The translations under genes were made by a program, and so were the position numbers. Below the pieces are notes generated by a model that did not search any database, was not told the origin of the DNA, and saw nothing but the letters and a program-made list of their open reading frames with translations. Of a stretch of DNA of 64,000 nucleotides, positions 37,600 through 45,678 are shown piece after piece. Source of the DNA: Pseudomonadota bacterium (GTDB lineage: Bacteria; Pseudomonadota; Alphaproteobacteria; Rhizobiales; Devosiaceae); assembly GCA_023391095.1 (NCBI GenBank), contig JAEWBN010000006.1:186001-250000 (forward strand), read 5' to 3'. Numbering within the stretch: position 1 is the stretch's first letter; every line of letters begins with the position of its first letter.

Positions 37600-38532
37600 A
37601 TGAACGATCTTTCCCAGGCCAAAGGCGTCTACGTGATTGCCGCAACGCCTTTCCACCCGGACGGATCCATCGACTTTGAGTCGATGGATCGGCTTATCGA
37701 CTTTTACCTTGAGGCCGGCTGCACCGGCATCACCATCCTGGGCATGATGGGCGAGGCCCAAAAGCTCGATGCCGAGGAGTCGCTCGAAGTTGCCCGCCGC
37801 TTCATCACGCGGGCCTCGGACCTGCCTGTCATCGTGGGCGTTTCATCACCTGGCCTGGCATCCATGCGTTCGCTGACCCATGCCGTGATGGATATGGGGG
37901 CCAAGGGTGTGATGATTGCCCCGCCCAACACATTGCGCACCGACGACCAGATTGTGGGCTATTACGCCCAGGCTACCGAGGCTATCGGAAGCGATGTGCC
38001 TTTCGTGCTCCAGGATTTCCCTCTGGCTCTGTCTGTGCAGATGACACCCGAAGTCATTCGCCGCATCGTCGAGGCCAATCCGGGCTGCCAGTCGCTCAAA
38101 CACGAAGACTGGCCGGGACTCGAAAAGATCACCGCACTCCGCAAGTTCGAGCAGGACGGGCGCATGCGCCACATTTCGATCCTGTGCGGTAATGGCGGAA
38201 TTTTTCTCGATTTCGAAATGAAGCGCGGCGCCGATGGCGCAATGACAGGATACGCGTTTCCCGACATGCTCGCCGAAACCGTGCGGTTGGCCAATGCCGG
38301 AGAGCACGAAGCAGCGCATGATCTCTTCGACGCCCACCTCCCCCTCATCCGCTACGAGCAGCAGCCTGCGGTTGGTCTGGCCGTGCGCAAGTACACGCTG
38401 ATGCGCCGCGGCGTCATCGCCAGCGACGCGCAACGCCGTCCGGGTGCTGCGCTCGGTCCCAAGGCTCGTGAGGAGGTTGACCACCTGCTGGCCCGTCTGG
38501 CGCGCAAGGATAGTCGCGCTGTCCTGAAATGA
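37600..38532 (+). CDS. DapA-family lyase/aldolase (dihydrodipicolinate synthase-like)
   Basis: A 310-aa TIM-barrel enzyme: GVYVIAATPFHPDGSIDF begins the barrel, GITILGMMGEAQKL replaces the usual GTTGE, VPFVLQDFPLALSVQMT holds the expected aromatic position with Phe, and GCQSLKHEDWPGLEKI contains the Schiff-base lysine. Members with these variations act as aldolases or hydratases on keto acids rather than in lysine synthesis. ATG at 37600 follows AGGTGCAGC. Divergent from the SDR/hydantoinase operon, suggesting one ureide or keto-acid pathway. Confidence 0.85.
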   Translation: MNDLSQAKGVYVIAATPFHPDGSIDFESMDRLIDFYLEAGCTGITILGMMGEAQKLDAEESLEVARRFITRASDLPVIVGVSSPGLASMRSLTHAVMDMGAKGVMIAPPNTLRTDDQIVGYYAQATEAIGSDVPFVLQDFPLALSVQMTPEVIRRIVEANPGCQSLKHEDWPGLEKITALRKFEQDGRMRHISILCGNGGIFLDFEMKRGADGAMTGYAFPDMLAETVRLANAGEHEAAHDLFDAHLPLIRYEQQPAVGLAVRKYTLMRRGVIASDAQRRPGAALGPKAREEVDHLLARLARKDSRAVLK

Positions 38533-38561
38533 TGGGCAGTTGCCTTGGAAGACACGAACGC

Positions 38562-38586
38562 GAGCGGCCAGGGGCCGCTCGTTTTG
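38562..38586 (+). terminator. intrinsic terminator after the DapA-family gene
   Basis: GAGCGGCC, loop AGG, GGCCGCTC, then GTTTTG. An 8-bp perfect GC stem followed by a short T run, 30 bp after the stop codon and before the convergent dehydrogenase. Confidence 0.8.
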
Positions 38587-38607
38587 CTTTGGACGCCGTT
38601 GTGCGGA

Positions 38608-39735
38608 CTAGACCATTACCCTGTCGAGGATGGCGCGATAGTCCTGGGCGGAAAGCGGCTTGGGATTGGTCGGGTGGCTATGGTCGGCCAGGGCTCCCGC
38701 AACTACGCGATCCAGCATTTCCGAACTGACCCCGAGGGTCCGTAGCCCCGGGGGAATGTCGAGCTGGCGATTGAGATTTCGCAGGGCGTCAGGGATCGCA
38801 AGCCCCTCGTCCAAGCCAAGCGCGGCGGCAAGACGACTGAGCTTTTCCGGTGCGGCGTCGGAATTGAAGGCAAGAACTTCGGGCATCAGGATCGCGTTCA
38901 GAGTGCCGTGGTGCAGTGAAACGGCCTTGAGCCCGCCGAGCGCGTGTGACAGCGAATGGACTGCGCCCAGGCCTTTCTGGAAGGTCAGCCCGCCCTGAAG
39001 CGAGCCCATCATCATCTCGGAGCGGGCCTCGATGTCACCGCCGTTGGCGTAAGCGCGCGTGATATTCCGCCAGATGCGGCCTGCCCCGTCGAGGGCGATG
39101 GCTTCGGCTGGCGGGTTGAAGCGCGGGGAGAATAGTGTCTCGATGCAGTGTGAGAGCGCGTCGAGGCCCGTGGCAGCCGTTAGCTTCGGTGGGAGCCCAA
39201 GTGTCAATTCCGGATCGCAGATGGCCCGCTTGGGAATCAGATGAGGGCTGATGAAGCCGAGTTTCCGGCCATCCTTCAGGGTCAGGAGCGCCGCCCGGCC
39301 CACCTCCGCGCCGGTTCCAGCCGTGGTCGGGATTGCGATCACCGGCGCCACATGCGGTTCTATGCACTCCATGCCCCCGAGGACAGCCGCGTATGCCTCA
39401 AGCGGGCCGTCGTGCGTGGCCAACAGGGCAACGCCCTTGGCCAGGTCAATGGGCGATCCACCACCCAAAGCGATAATGCCATCGCAGCCCTCTGACCTGA
39501 ACAGCGCCGCTGCTGCCTCGACAGCTTCTTCCGTCGGGTTGGTCGGGACGTCGAGAAATAGCGGCGCTTTGGCGCCGAGCAGTTCACGAACCTTGTCGAC
39601 ATAGCCTGAGGCGGCAAGTCCGTGGTCACTCACCAGCAGCGGGCGCTGGATCCCGAGCGCCGAGACGTGGCCCGGCAAAGTGGACAACGTGCCAGCCCCA
39701 AACTCGATCGTGGTGAGATAGGTGATCAGACTCAT
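38608..39735 (-). CDS. iron-containing alcohol dehydrogenase family protein
   Basis: A 375-aa group III dehydrogenase. IIALGGGSPIDLAKGVALLA is the NAD-binding glycine stretch; VIAIPTTAGTGAEVGRAA, GLDALSHCIE, VHSLSHALGG and SLHHGTLNAILMP contribute the Fe ligands Asp and three His. It oxidises or reduces an alcohol/aldehyde or works as a maleylacetate reductase; the substrate is not decided by sequence. A second, different Fe-ADH of the maleylacetate reductase type is at 52216. It stands alone, convergent with the DapA-family gene. Confidence 0.9.
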   Translation of the reverse strand: MSLITYLTTIEFGAGTLSTLPGHVSALGIQRPLLVSDHGLAASGYVDKVRELLGAKAPLFLDVPTNPTEEAVEAAAALFRSEGCDGIIALGGGSPIDLAKGVALLATHDGPLEAYAAVLGGMECIEPHVAPVIAIPTTAGTGAEVGRAALLTLKDGRKLGFISPHLIPKRAICDPELTLGLPPKLTAATGLDALSHCIETLFSPRFNPPAEAIALDGAGRIWRNITRAYANGGDIEARSEMMMGSLQGGLTFQKGLGAVHSLSHALGGLKAVSLHHGTLNAILMPEVLAFNSDAAPEKLSRLAAALGLDEGLAIPDALRNLNRQLDIPPGLRTLGVSSEMLDRVVAGALADHSHPTNPKPLSAQDYRAILDRVMV

Positions 39736-39864
39736 GGTTTCCCCCTGCCCGCGCGAAGCGACCAGGGCAGATTGGACGGACGCGTAGGGGAAGGCAATCG
39801 TCTGCGGCGGACAATGCGGTGAAGCGCCCCGGACCAGTGCAGGCCGGCCCGGGGCTACGGAGGT

Positions 39865-41682
39865 TTACCGGACCTCCGATTCCGTGAGCCGGAACGCCGC
39901 AGACCAGCCGCCGATCGTGTCGCTGCCCGCGGTGCCTTCGAGCCAGAGGTGGCCTTCGCTCCAGATGCAGATGTTGTCGACCGGGTCTGCGCCGAAATTG
40001 GCGATCAGGTCCAGCGTCGACCCATCGCCCAGGGTCCAGGCCACGCGAACCAGGCGATCGCTGAGAATTTCATACCGCCCGGAATGTCCCGCCATGCCAT
40101 GGAGCCGCGGGATGATCGCCTCCTTGCGCAAAGCGATCAGCTTTCGATAGTGGGCGAGCATGGCGCTGTGCTGCGCGCGCTCCGGCTCGTTCCAGTCGAG
40201 CTTGGAGGCCTTGAAGGTATCGATGGACATAGGATCGGGGAGATTGCCAGCCTGCGCCTCGGGATAGTTGCTCAATTCCTCCTTGCGGCTTTTGCGGATG
40301 ACGTCTGCAAGATCGTCGCCCACATCGGAAAAGAACATAAAGGGGGTACCCGCTTTCCATTCCTCACCCATGAAGAGCAGCGGAATTTGCGGGGAAAGGA
40401 GCATGATGGCACTCCACATCCGCAGTGCTTCATCGGGCAGTTGGGTCGACACGCGTTCCCCCCACGGGCGGTTGCCGACCTGGTCGTGGTTCTGCGTGAA
40501 CGAAACAAAGGACGTCGCCGGCAGGTAGGCACTGGGTTCGCCCCGGTGCTCCTGGTGATGTTCCATATATTCGCCCTGCCAGGCTGTGCCCTCGGCGAGG
40601 GCACGACCCACGAGGTCGATGCGGCCGATAAAGTCCTCGTAGTAGGTGCCGGGATCGCCAGTCGTCACGGCGTGAATGGCGTGGTGGATATCGTCGCTCC
40701 ACTGGGCGTCATAGAGCCAGACAGCGCCGGTTTCGCGTCGCTTCAGCCAGTTGACCTGGTTGATGGAATTTTCCAGTACGAGGTGAACATAGCGGCCGTC
40801 GGTTGCAGCACGTGCCTGCTCCGCAAGTTCCATCAGAATATGGCGTGGACCCTCATCATGAATTTCATGGGTGGCGTCAAACCGCAGGCCATCAAGATGA
40901 TACTCTTCGAGCCAGTAGCGCACATTGGCAAAGACCAATTCGCGGATCATGGCCGCATCGTCCCCGTCATAATTGAGGGCCTCACCCCAGGGGGTGCGCA
41001 CGTCGCTACGAGTCAGCGGGGTATAGGCGCCCAAGTGGTTCCCCTTGGGCCCGAAGTGGTTGTAGATGACGTCGAGCAGGACGCTGAGCCCCTTATTGTG
41101 GGCGGCGTTGATGAAGGCCTTCATGTCCTCCGGCCGGCCATAACTGCTGTCGGGCGCAAACAGATTTGCGCCGTCGTATCCCCAGTTCCAGCGCCCGGCA
41201 AAGTCAGCGACCGGCATAAGTTGAATGGTGTTGATGCCAAGTTCGACGAGATAATCGAGCTTTTCGATTGCGGCGCGGAAGGTGCCATCGGGCGTGAAGG
41301 TTCCGATATGCAACTCATAAAGGATGGTTTCCTCCCACGGCCGCCCGGTCCACCCGCGATCCGTCCATTCGAAGGCGAGCGGATCGATAATTTCGCTGGG
41401 GCCCAAAACGTCCTCGGGCAGGAAGCGAGACGCCGGATCGGGCACGTGGTGGCCATTGGGCAGTTCAAAGGTATAGCGCATTCCGGCCCGGGCCTCCGCT
41501 ACGGTGGCCTCAAGCCAGCCGCGTGGCCGTGTCTGCATGTCAAATGCGCGGTCTAAATCGTGGATATGCACGCGGACGGACTGCTGATCCGGAGCCCAGA
41601 GGCGAAAGCGGACGCCTTGCCCCGTAATCTGTGTCCCGAACTTGGTGGAGTATTCGCGCCGGATAGAGTGACTCAACGACAA
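39865..41682 (-). CDS. treZ: malto-oligosyltrehalose trehalohydrolase
   Basis: A 605-aa GH13 enzyme. The N-terminal domain (GVRFRLWAPDQQSVRVHIHD) is followed by the barrel with AMIRELVFANVRYWLEEYHLDGLRFDATHEI (nucleophile Asp in GLRFDA), LVLENSIN (acid Glu) and SFTQNHDQVGNRPWGER. These are TreZ hallmarks, releasing trehalose from maltooligosyltrehalose. No treY is adjacent in the window. The start is TTG (41682) or a TTG two codons later (41676), the latter better spaced from AAGG. Role: trehalose for osmotic protection. Confidence 0.93.
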   Translation of the reverse strand: MSLSHSIRREYSTKFGTQITGQGVRFRLWAPDQQSVRVHIHDLDRAFDMQTRPRGWLEATVAEARAGMRYTFELPNGHHVPDPASRFLPEDVLGPSEIIDPLAFEWTDRGWTGRPWEETILYELHIGTFTPDGTFRAAIEKLDYLVELGINTIQLMPVADFAGRWNWGYDGANLFAPDSSYGRPEDMKAFINAAHNKGLSVLLDVIYNHFGPKGNHLGAYTPLTRSDVRTPWGEALNYDGDDAAMIRELVFANVRYWLEEYHLDGLRFDATHEIHDEGPRHILMELAEQARAATDGRYVHLVLENSINQVNWLKRRETGAVWLYDAQWSDDIHHAIHAVTTGDPGTYYEDFIGRIDLVGRALAEGTAWQGEYMEHHQEHRGEPSAYLPATSFVSFTQNHDQVGNRPWGERVSTQLPDEALRMWSAIMLLSPQIPLLFMGEEWKAGTPFMFFSDVGDDLADVIRKSRKEELSNYPEAQAGNLPDPMSIDTFKASKLDWNEPERAQHSAMLAHYRKLIALRKEAIIPRLHGMAGHSGRYEILSDRLVRVAWTLGDGSTLDLIANFGADPVDNICIWSEGHLWLEGTAGSDTIGGWSAAFRLTESEVR

Positions 41683-41853
41683 TTACCTTGTTCTGAAAAA
41701 CGGGCCCTTTTGGCCGCGTGCCGATAAGCATCCCGCGTATCGGCAGGTTCACGCCATAGCCTGTGTTAAAACGGCGGCGATCAAACGCTGGATTTGCAAA
41801 GACGATGCATCCCTTTGGCGGGTTGAGGAATTGGCCCCTGCATGGAGGGCCAG

Positions 41854-42351
41854 ATGATCCATTCCAAACGTGTATTAGTCGTGGATGGGGACCGGGATTT
41901 CGCGCCCCGCCTCTGCAACATGCTCAAGCAGGAGCAAATTTCGGCACTGGGGCCAGCACCCACGGTTTTTTACGCGCAGCAATTGCTTGGACGGCGCAAG
42001 GTGGATGTCGTGGTGATCGATGGTGCCCAGTTCGGCCGGCAGGCTTTCAGCTTCGCTGAGGAACTGCGGAGCCGCGGCATGGCAGTGTTGCTGTTTGGAG
42101 CCCGGGCAAAGTCCGGCGTGGATGCCGAGAAGACCACGGTTGTGCCAAAGCCGGCAAAACCCGAGGAGATCTTGCCGATGTTGCGCGAGGCCATGGGGCT
42201 GGACGGCTACAATGACATCGCGGTCGTGCCGTCAGAGCGTCCGCAGAGTCGGGCGCCGGCCGACGAACGGCTACGGATGTTTCGGACGATTGGACGGCTG
42301 CTCAAGGAGACTGAACAGGTGCAACCAAGGCCTCAAGGCGTGCAGCTCTAG
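41854..42351 (+). CDS. response-regulator-receiver-like protein
   Basis: A 165-aa protein with a receiver fold: RVLVVDGDRDFAPRLCNML, VDVVVIDGAQFGRQAF (the phospho-acceptor-like Asp), VLLFGA and VVPKPAKPEEILPML (the conserved Lys-Pro). A 40-residue C-terminal tail has no output domain. It may be a single-domain response regulator, although Gly replaces residues next to the Asp. GGAGGG sets the start at 41854. It lies divergent from treZ and its end overlaps the small leftward gene by 4 bp. Confidence 0.75.
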   Translation: MIHSKRVLVVDGDRDFAPRLCNMLKQEQISALGPAPTVFYAQQLLGRRKVDVVVIDGAQFGRQAFSFAEELRSRGMAVLLFGARAKSGVDAEKTTVVPKPAKPEEILPMLREAMGLDGYNDIAVVPSERPQSRAPADERLRMFRTIGRLLKETEQVQPRPQGVQL

Positions 42352-42584
42352 CTACGCTCGTCGTCGCCAAATGGCGCGCTGGTCTGCTGCGGGGCATCGG
42401 CGGAGATGTCCGGTTCCGGGGCCTTGGAGTTTAGATAGCACGCGTCCTGTTCGGCGCGGCTCAGCGGGACCGCCCCTTGGGCCAGGTCTGGCAGGCCACC
42501 GAAGAAATTGGCCTTGGCGGGGGCTTCTTGCTCACGCCGGCGTGCCAGAGTACCAGGGTCAAAGATGCCAAAGAAATGAACCAT
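42348..42584 (-). CDS. small hypothetical protein, 78 aa
   Basis: MVHFFGIFDPGTLARRREQE, followed by a stretch with NFFGGLPDLAQGAVPLSRAEQDACYL and an acidic-polar tail. GGGAG precedes the ATG at good spacing. No family is recognised. It lies 73 bp downstream of the sulfate-binding gene on the same strand and is separated from it by a strong GC hairpin, so it may be part of that transcript at reduced level. Confidence 0.6.
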   Translation of the reverse strand: MVHFFGIFDPGTLARRREQEAPAKANFFGGLPDLAQGAVPLSRAEQDACYLNSKAPEPDISADAPQQTSAPFGDDERS

Positions 42585-42622
42585 GTCAGTCTCCCATGCG
42601 GTGTGCTGAGGCGGTGACAGGT

Positions 42623-42647
42623 GCGGCCGGCGTTGGGAGCCGGCCGC
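42623..42647. terminator. GC-rich hairpin between sbp and the small downstream gene
   Basis: Perfect 9-bp stem GCGGCCGGC / GCCGGCCGC with a 7-base loop. No U tract on the minus strand, so it more likely protects the sbp message or attenuates the small gene than terminates fully. Confidence 0.5.
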
Positions 42648-42657
42648 GTATTTGGCC

Positions 42658-43686
42658 TTACTGTGTCGGGCCGGAGTAGATCTGGTCGAAGATGCCACCA
42701 TCGCCGAAGAAGGCGGGCTGGGCTTCGCGCCAACCGCCGAAGTCATCGATCGTCACGAGGTTCACCTCGCCAAACCGGGCGATGTCTTCCGGAGCGGCAG
42801 CATCCGGATTGGACGGGCGATAATAGTTCTTGGCAGCGATCGCCTGGCCTTCGTCCGAATAAAGGTAATCAAGATAGGCCTGGGCCACTTCGGCGTTGCC
42901 CTTGCGCTCGGCATTGCCTGTAACGAGGGCCACCGGCGGCTCGGCCAGGATGGAGACGGAAGGCGTGACGATGTCGAAGGCATCGGGGCCCAGTTCCTCA
43001 AGAGCGAGGTAGGCTTCGTTTTCCCATGCCAGAAGAACGTCGCCGATACCGCGCTGCACAAAGGTCGTGGTGGAGCCGCGGGCACCGGTATCCAGCACAG
43101 GCACATGCTTATAGAGTTCGGTCACGAACTCACGCGCCGTGTCATCGCTGCCACCATCCTGAGCCTTAGCCCAGGCCCAAGCTGCAAGCAGGTTCCAGCG
43201 GGCGCCGCCGGAGGTCTTGGGGTTCGGCGTGATGACTTCGACGCCGTCATCGATCAGGTCCCCCCAGTCGGAAATGCCCTTGGGATTGCCCTTGCGCACA
43301 AGGAACACGATGGTCGACGTGTACGGGGCGCTGTTGTTGGGCAGCAGGGTCCGCCAATTTTCCGGGATCAGTTCAGGATTGGCGTCCGGGATGGCGTTGA
43401 TGTCGCTTTCGAGGGCGAGCGTGACCACGTCTGCTTCCAGTCCGTCGATCACCGTGCGCGCCTGGCTGCCGGAGCCACCGTGGGTGACCTGAATGGCGAC
43501 GCTTTCGCCTTTGGTTTCCTGCCAATGCTTGACGAAGGCATCGTTGAATTCGCGATAAAGTTCGCGCGTGGGGTCATAGGAAACGTTGATGAGCGTCTTG
43601 TCCTGCGCATGTGCAGTGACTGCAAAACCCATGGCCAGCGATGCGGCTAGAGCAGTGTAGGCAAAAATCCTGGCTGTCCGTTTCAT
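42658..43686 (-). CDS. sbp: periplasmic sulfate-binding protein of ABC transporter
   Basis: A 342-aa exported protein (signal ending FAVTAHAQ). The mature part has KTLINVSYDPTRELYREFNDAF, THGGSGSQARTVIDGLEADVVTLAL and NPKTSGGARWNLLAAWAWA, all signatures of sulfate/thiosulfate-binding proteins (Sbp/CysP). It delivers sulfate to CysTWA, but no cysT, cysW or cysA is nearby, so it would use permeases encoded elsewhere. Transcribed divergently from NAD kinase across about 270 bp. Confidence 0.92.
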   Translation of the reverse strand: MKRTARIFAYTALAASLAMGFAVTAHAQDKTLINVSYDPTRELYREFNDAFVKHWQETKGESVAIQVTHGGSGSQARTVIDGLEADVVTLALESDINAIPDANPELIPENWRTLLPNNSAPYTSTIVFLVRKGNPKGISDWGDLIDDGVEVITPNPKTSGGARWNLLAAWAWAKAQDGGSDDTAREFVTELYKHVPVLDTGARGSTTTFVQRGIGDVLLAWENEAYLALEELGPDAFDIVTPSVSILAEPPVALVTGNAERKGNAEVAQAYLDYLYSDEGQAIAAKNYYRPSNPDAAAPEDIARFGEVNLVTIDDFGGWREAQPAFFGDGGIFDQIYSGPTQ

Positions 43687-43959
43687 CGGAACCTCCCGAG
43701 TAACAATGCCAAAACACTATCAACACAGTCGTGATTAGAAAGACGCAGCTTTGCGCTCATTTGCCGTGAAGAGAAAAATCTTGCCGGTTCCCAACGGCTT
43801 TACGAAACGCAGGGCCAATTGACCTAAAGTCGGTCCCGTGGCCGCCACAAGGCGTTTGTCTAGCGTCAAGGGAAGCTGGTACATCTGGCCGGCGTGCAGA
43901 GTGGACTCTCAGGTACACATCCGCGACGCCATGGGGCTATCACAACAAAGGCTTGGTCA

Positions 43960-44742
43960 GTGATTTCGACGGACAGCGAAAGCAAGCGCATCCACTTCGT
44001 GACCAATCTGACCGCCGAGGCGGATGCTGCAGCCCTGCGCCTGCGCCAGCGCTATGGCGAGCATTCCATAGAGGACGCGGACTTCGTCGTTGCCCTGGGC
44101 GGCGACGGGTTGATGTTGCAGACACTGCACCGCGTCATGCGCACGGGAACGCCGGTCTACGGCATGAATTTCGGCTCCGTTGGCTTCATGATGAACGCCT
44201 TTTCGGAAGACGACCTGCACCAACGCCTTGCCAGCGCGCAGGCAACGCGCATTTTTCCGCTGTGCATGGAAGTGCTCGACGCCTCAGGCCACCGGCAGGT
44301 CGCCCTTGCGCTCAACGAAGTGTCACTCTTTCGCTCGACTTACCAGGCCGCCAAGATCCAGATCATGGTCGATGACGCGCCGCGGCTCGATGAACTGATT
44401 TGCGACGGGGTACTGGTGGCGACGCCGGCGGGCTCCACGGCCTATAATCTGTCGGCGCATGGGCCTATTCTGCCGATCGAGGCGCACCTTCTCGCCCTGA
44501 CCCCAATTTCCCCATTTCGCCCCCGGCGTTGGCGCGGAGCCATCCTGTCCAACCGGGCGGTGGTGAAGTTTACGACGCTCGAAGCTGCAAAGCGTCCGGT
44601 CAGCGCTGTGGCCGACAACAAGGAATTCCAGAATGTCCTGGAAGTCACGGTGCGCGAAGATCGCTCGTTCGGGGTGACGCTGTTGTTCGATCCGGGCACC
44701 AGCCTGGAAGAACGGGTGCTGACCGAGCAGTTCCGCTTTTAG
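43960..44742 (+). CDS. nadK: NAD kinase
   Basis: A 260-aa NAD kinase with the GGDG motif (FVVALGGDGLMLQTLHR), the MNFGSVGFMMNAFSEDDL segment and the diphosphate-binding ICDGVLVATPAGSTAYNLSAHGPILP. It makes NADP+ from NAD+ with ATP in the cytosol. GTG at 43960 with AAAGG upstream gives the standard length; an upstream extension is not supported. It is a single-gene unit convergent with the catabolic operon. Confidence 0.93.
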   Translation: MISTDSESKRIHFVTNLTAEADAAALRLRQRYGEHSIEDADFVVALGGDGLMLQTLHRVMRTGTPVYGMNFGSVGFMMNAFSEDDLHQRLASAQATRIFPLCMEVLDASGHRQVALALNEVSLFRSTYQAAKIQIMVDDAPRLDELICDGVLVATPAGSTAYNLSAHGPILPIEAHLLALTPISPFRPRRWRGAILSNRAVVKFTTLEAAKRPVSAVADNKEFQNVLEVTVREDRSFGVTLLFDPGTSLEERVLTEQFRF

Positions 44743-44763
44743 TTCAGTAGTCAGCTGTCCCGC

Positions 44764-44803
44764 AAAAGAACCGCCCGGGACGAACGGCTTCTGCTCGTCC
44801 CGG
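44764..44803 (-). terminator. intrinsic terminator of the hydroxyquinol operon
   Basis: On the minus strand CCGGGACGA, 11-base loop, TCGTCCCGG (9-bp perfect stem), then GCGGTTCTTTTGCG. It lies 15 bp after the dioxygenase stop codon. Confidence 0.8.
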
Positions 44804-44817
44804 CAGCTCGTCCCCGC

Positions 44818-45669
44818 TCAGTCATCGCCCGCGCTGGTCATGATGAAGTCGAAGGTCGATTTCCACGCCGTATCCGTTCCGGGCTCCATCGACGCGATAA
44901 GAGAGGCTTTGACGCCGAATACGGCGTCGGAGGTGAGCCATTGGTCGCCCTCCACAAAAGTGTGTGTTACGATTGTCTGATAGCCGGGGGCGGTCACCAG
45001 GAAGTGCATGTGTGCTGGGCGGTTGGGGTGACGGCCGAGTGCGGCCAACATCTGCCCGACCGGGCCATCGTCGGGGATTGGATAGGACACCGGACGAATG
45101 CCGCGGAAGCTATAGGCGCCATCCGCGCCCGTGACGAAAATGCCGCGATTGTTCCACCTCGGCTGAATGTCCGGCTGCTGGACGTCATAGAAGCCGTCGG
45201 CATTGTCGCACCAGACGTCTATCCGGGCACCCTCGACGGGGTTGCCGGCAATGTCCCGCACATGACCCACGAAGAGGCAGGTTTCCCCCTTTCCATCCAG
45301 CGAGATGTTCGTGCCCATTGGATATTCAGGAGCGCCGTCGACGTGGAACGGGCCGAAGACGGTGTTTTCCGTGGCGCCCGATGGCCGCCGATTGTTGATG
45401 GCATCCACCAACATCGAAAAGCCAAGGACGTCGCTCAAAAGGATGAACTCCTGGCGGTTGCCATTGCTGATCTGACCGGTGCGGGTCAGAAAGTCGATAG
45501 CGACGCCCCATTCCTCTTGCGTCAGTTCCACATCTTTTGCGAAGGCATGGAGGTGCTTGACCAGCGAGGCCATGACCGTTGCCAACCTTGGGTTGATGTA
45601 CGCGCCCATGCGGGCATTGACGGCTTCAACGCTGCGCGCCTCGGTGAAATAGTCGATGGTATCGGCCAT
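44818..45669 (-). CDS. hydroxyquinol 1,2-dioxygenase (intradiol)
   Basis: A 283-aa intradiol enzyme. The N-terminal helical dimer domain is followed by the Fe(III) site: Tyr in NADGFYDVQQPD, Tyr in RPVSYPIPDDGPVGQML, and His ligands in RPAHMHFLVTAPGYQT. The long N-terminus with ILLSDVLGFSMLVDAINNRRPSGATENTVFGPFH matches hydroxyquinol 1,2-dioxygenases. It opens 1,2,4-trihydroxybenzene to maleylacetate, which the maleylacetate reductase at 52216 would reduce. It is the last gene of the operon, 9 bp after the monooxygenase. Confidence 0.92.
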   Translation of the reverse strand: MADTIDYFTEARSVEAVNARMGAYINPRLATVMASLVKHLHAFAKDVELTQEEWGVAIDFLTRTGQISNGNRQEFILLSDVLGFSMLVDAINNRRPSGATENTVFGPFHVDGAPEYPMGTNISLDGKGETCLFVGHVRDIAGNPVEGARIDVWCDNADGFYDVQQPDIQPRWNNRGIFVTGADGAYSFRGIRPVSYPIPDDGPVGQMLAALGRHPNRPAHMHFLVTAPGYQTIVTHTFVEGDQWLTSDAVFGVKASLIASMEPGTDTAWKSTFDFIMTSAGDD

Positions 45670-45678
45670 TTTGGCTTC

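Noticed and set aside
39949..41556. 535-aa plus-strand open frame
   Set aside because: It is antisense to treZ, whose GH13 motifs are intact; high-GC codon bias leaves the antisense frame open.
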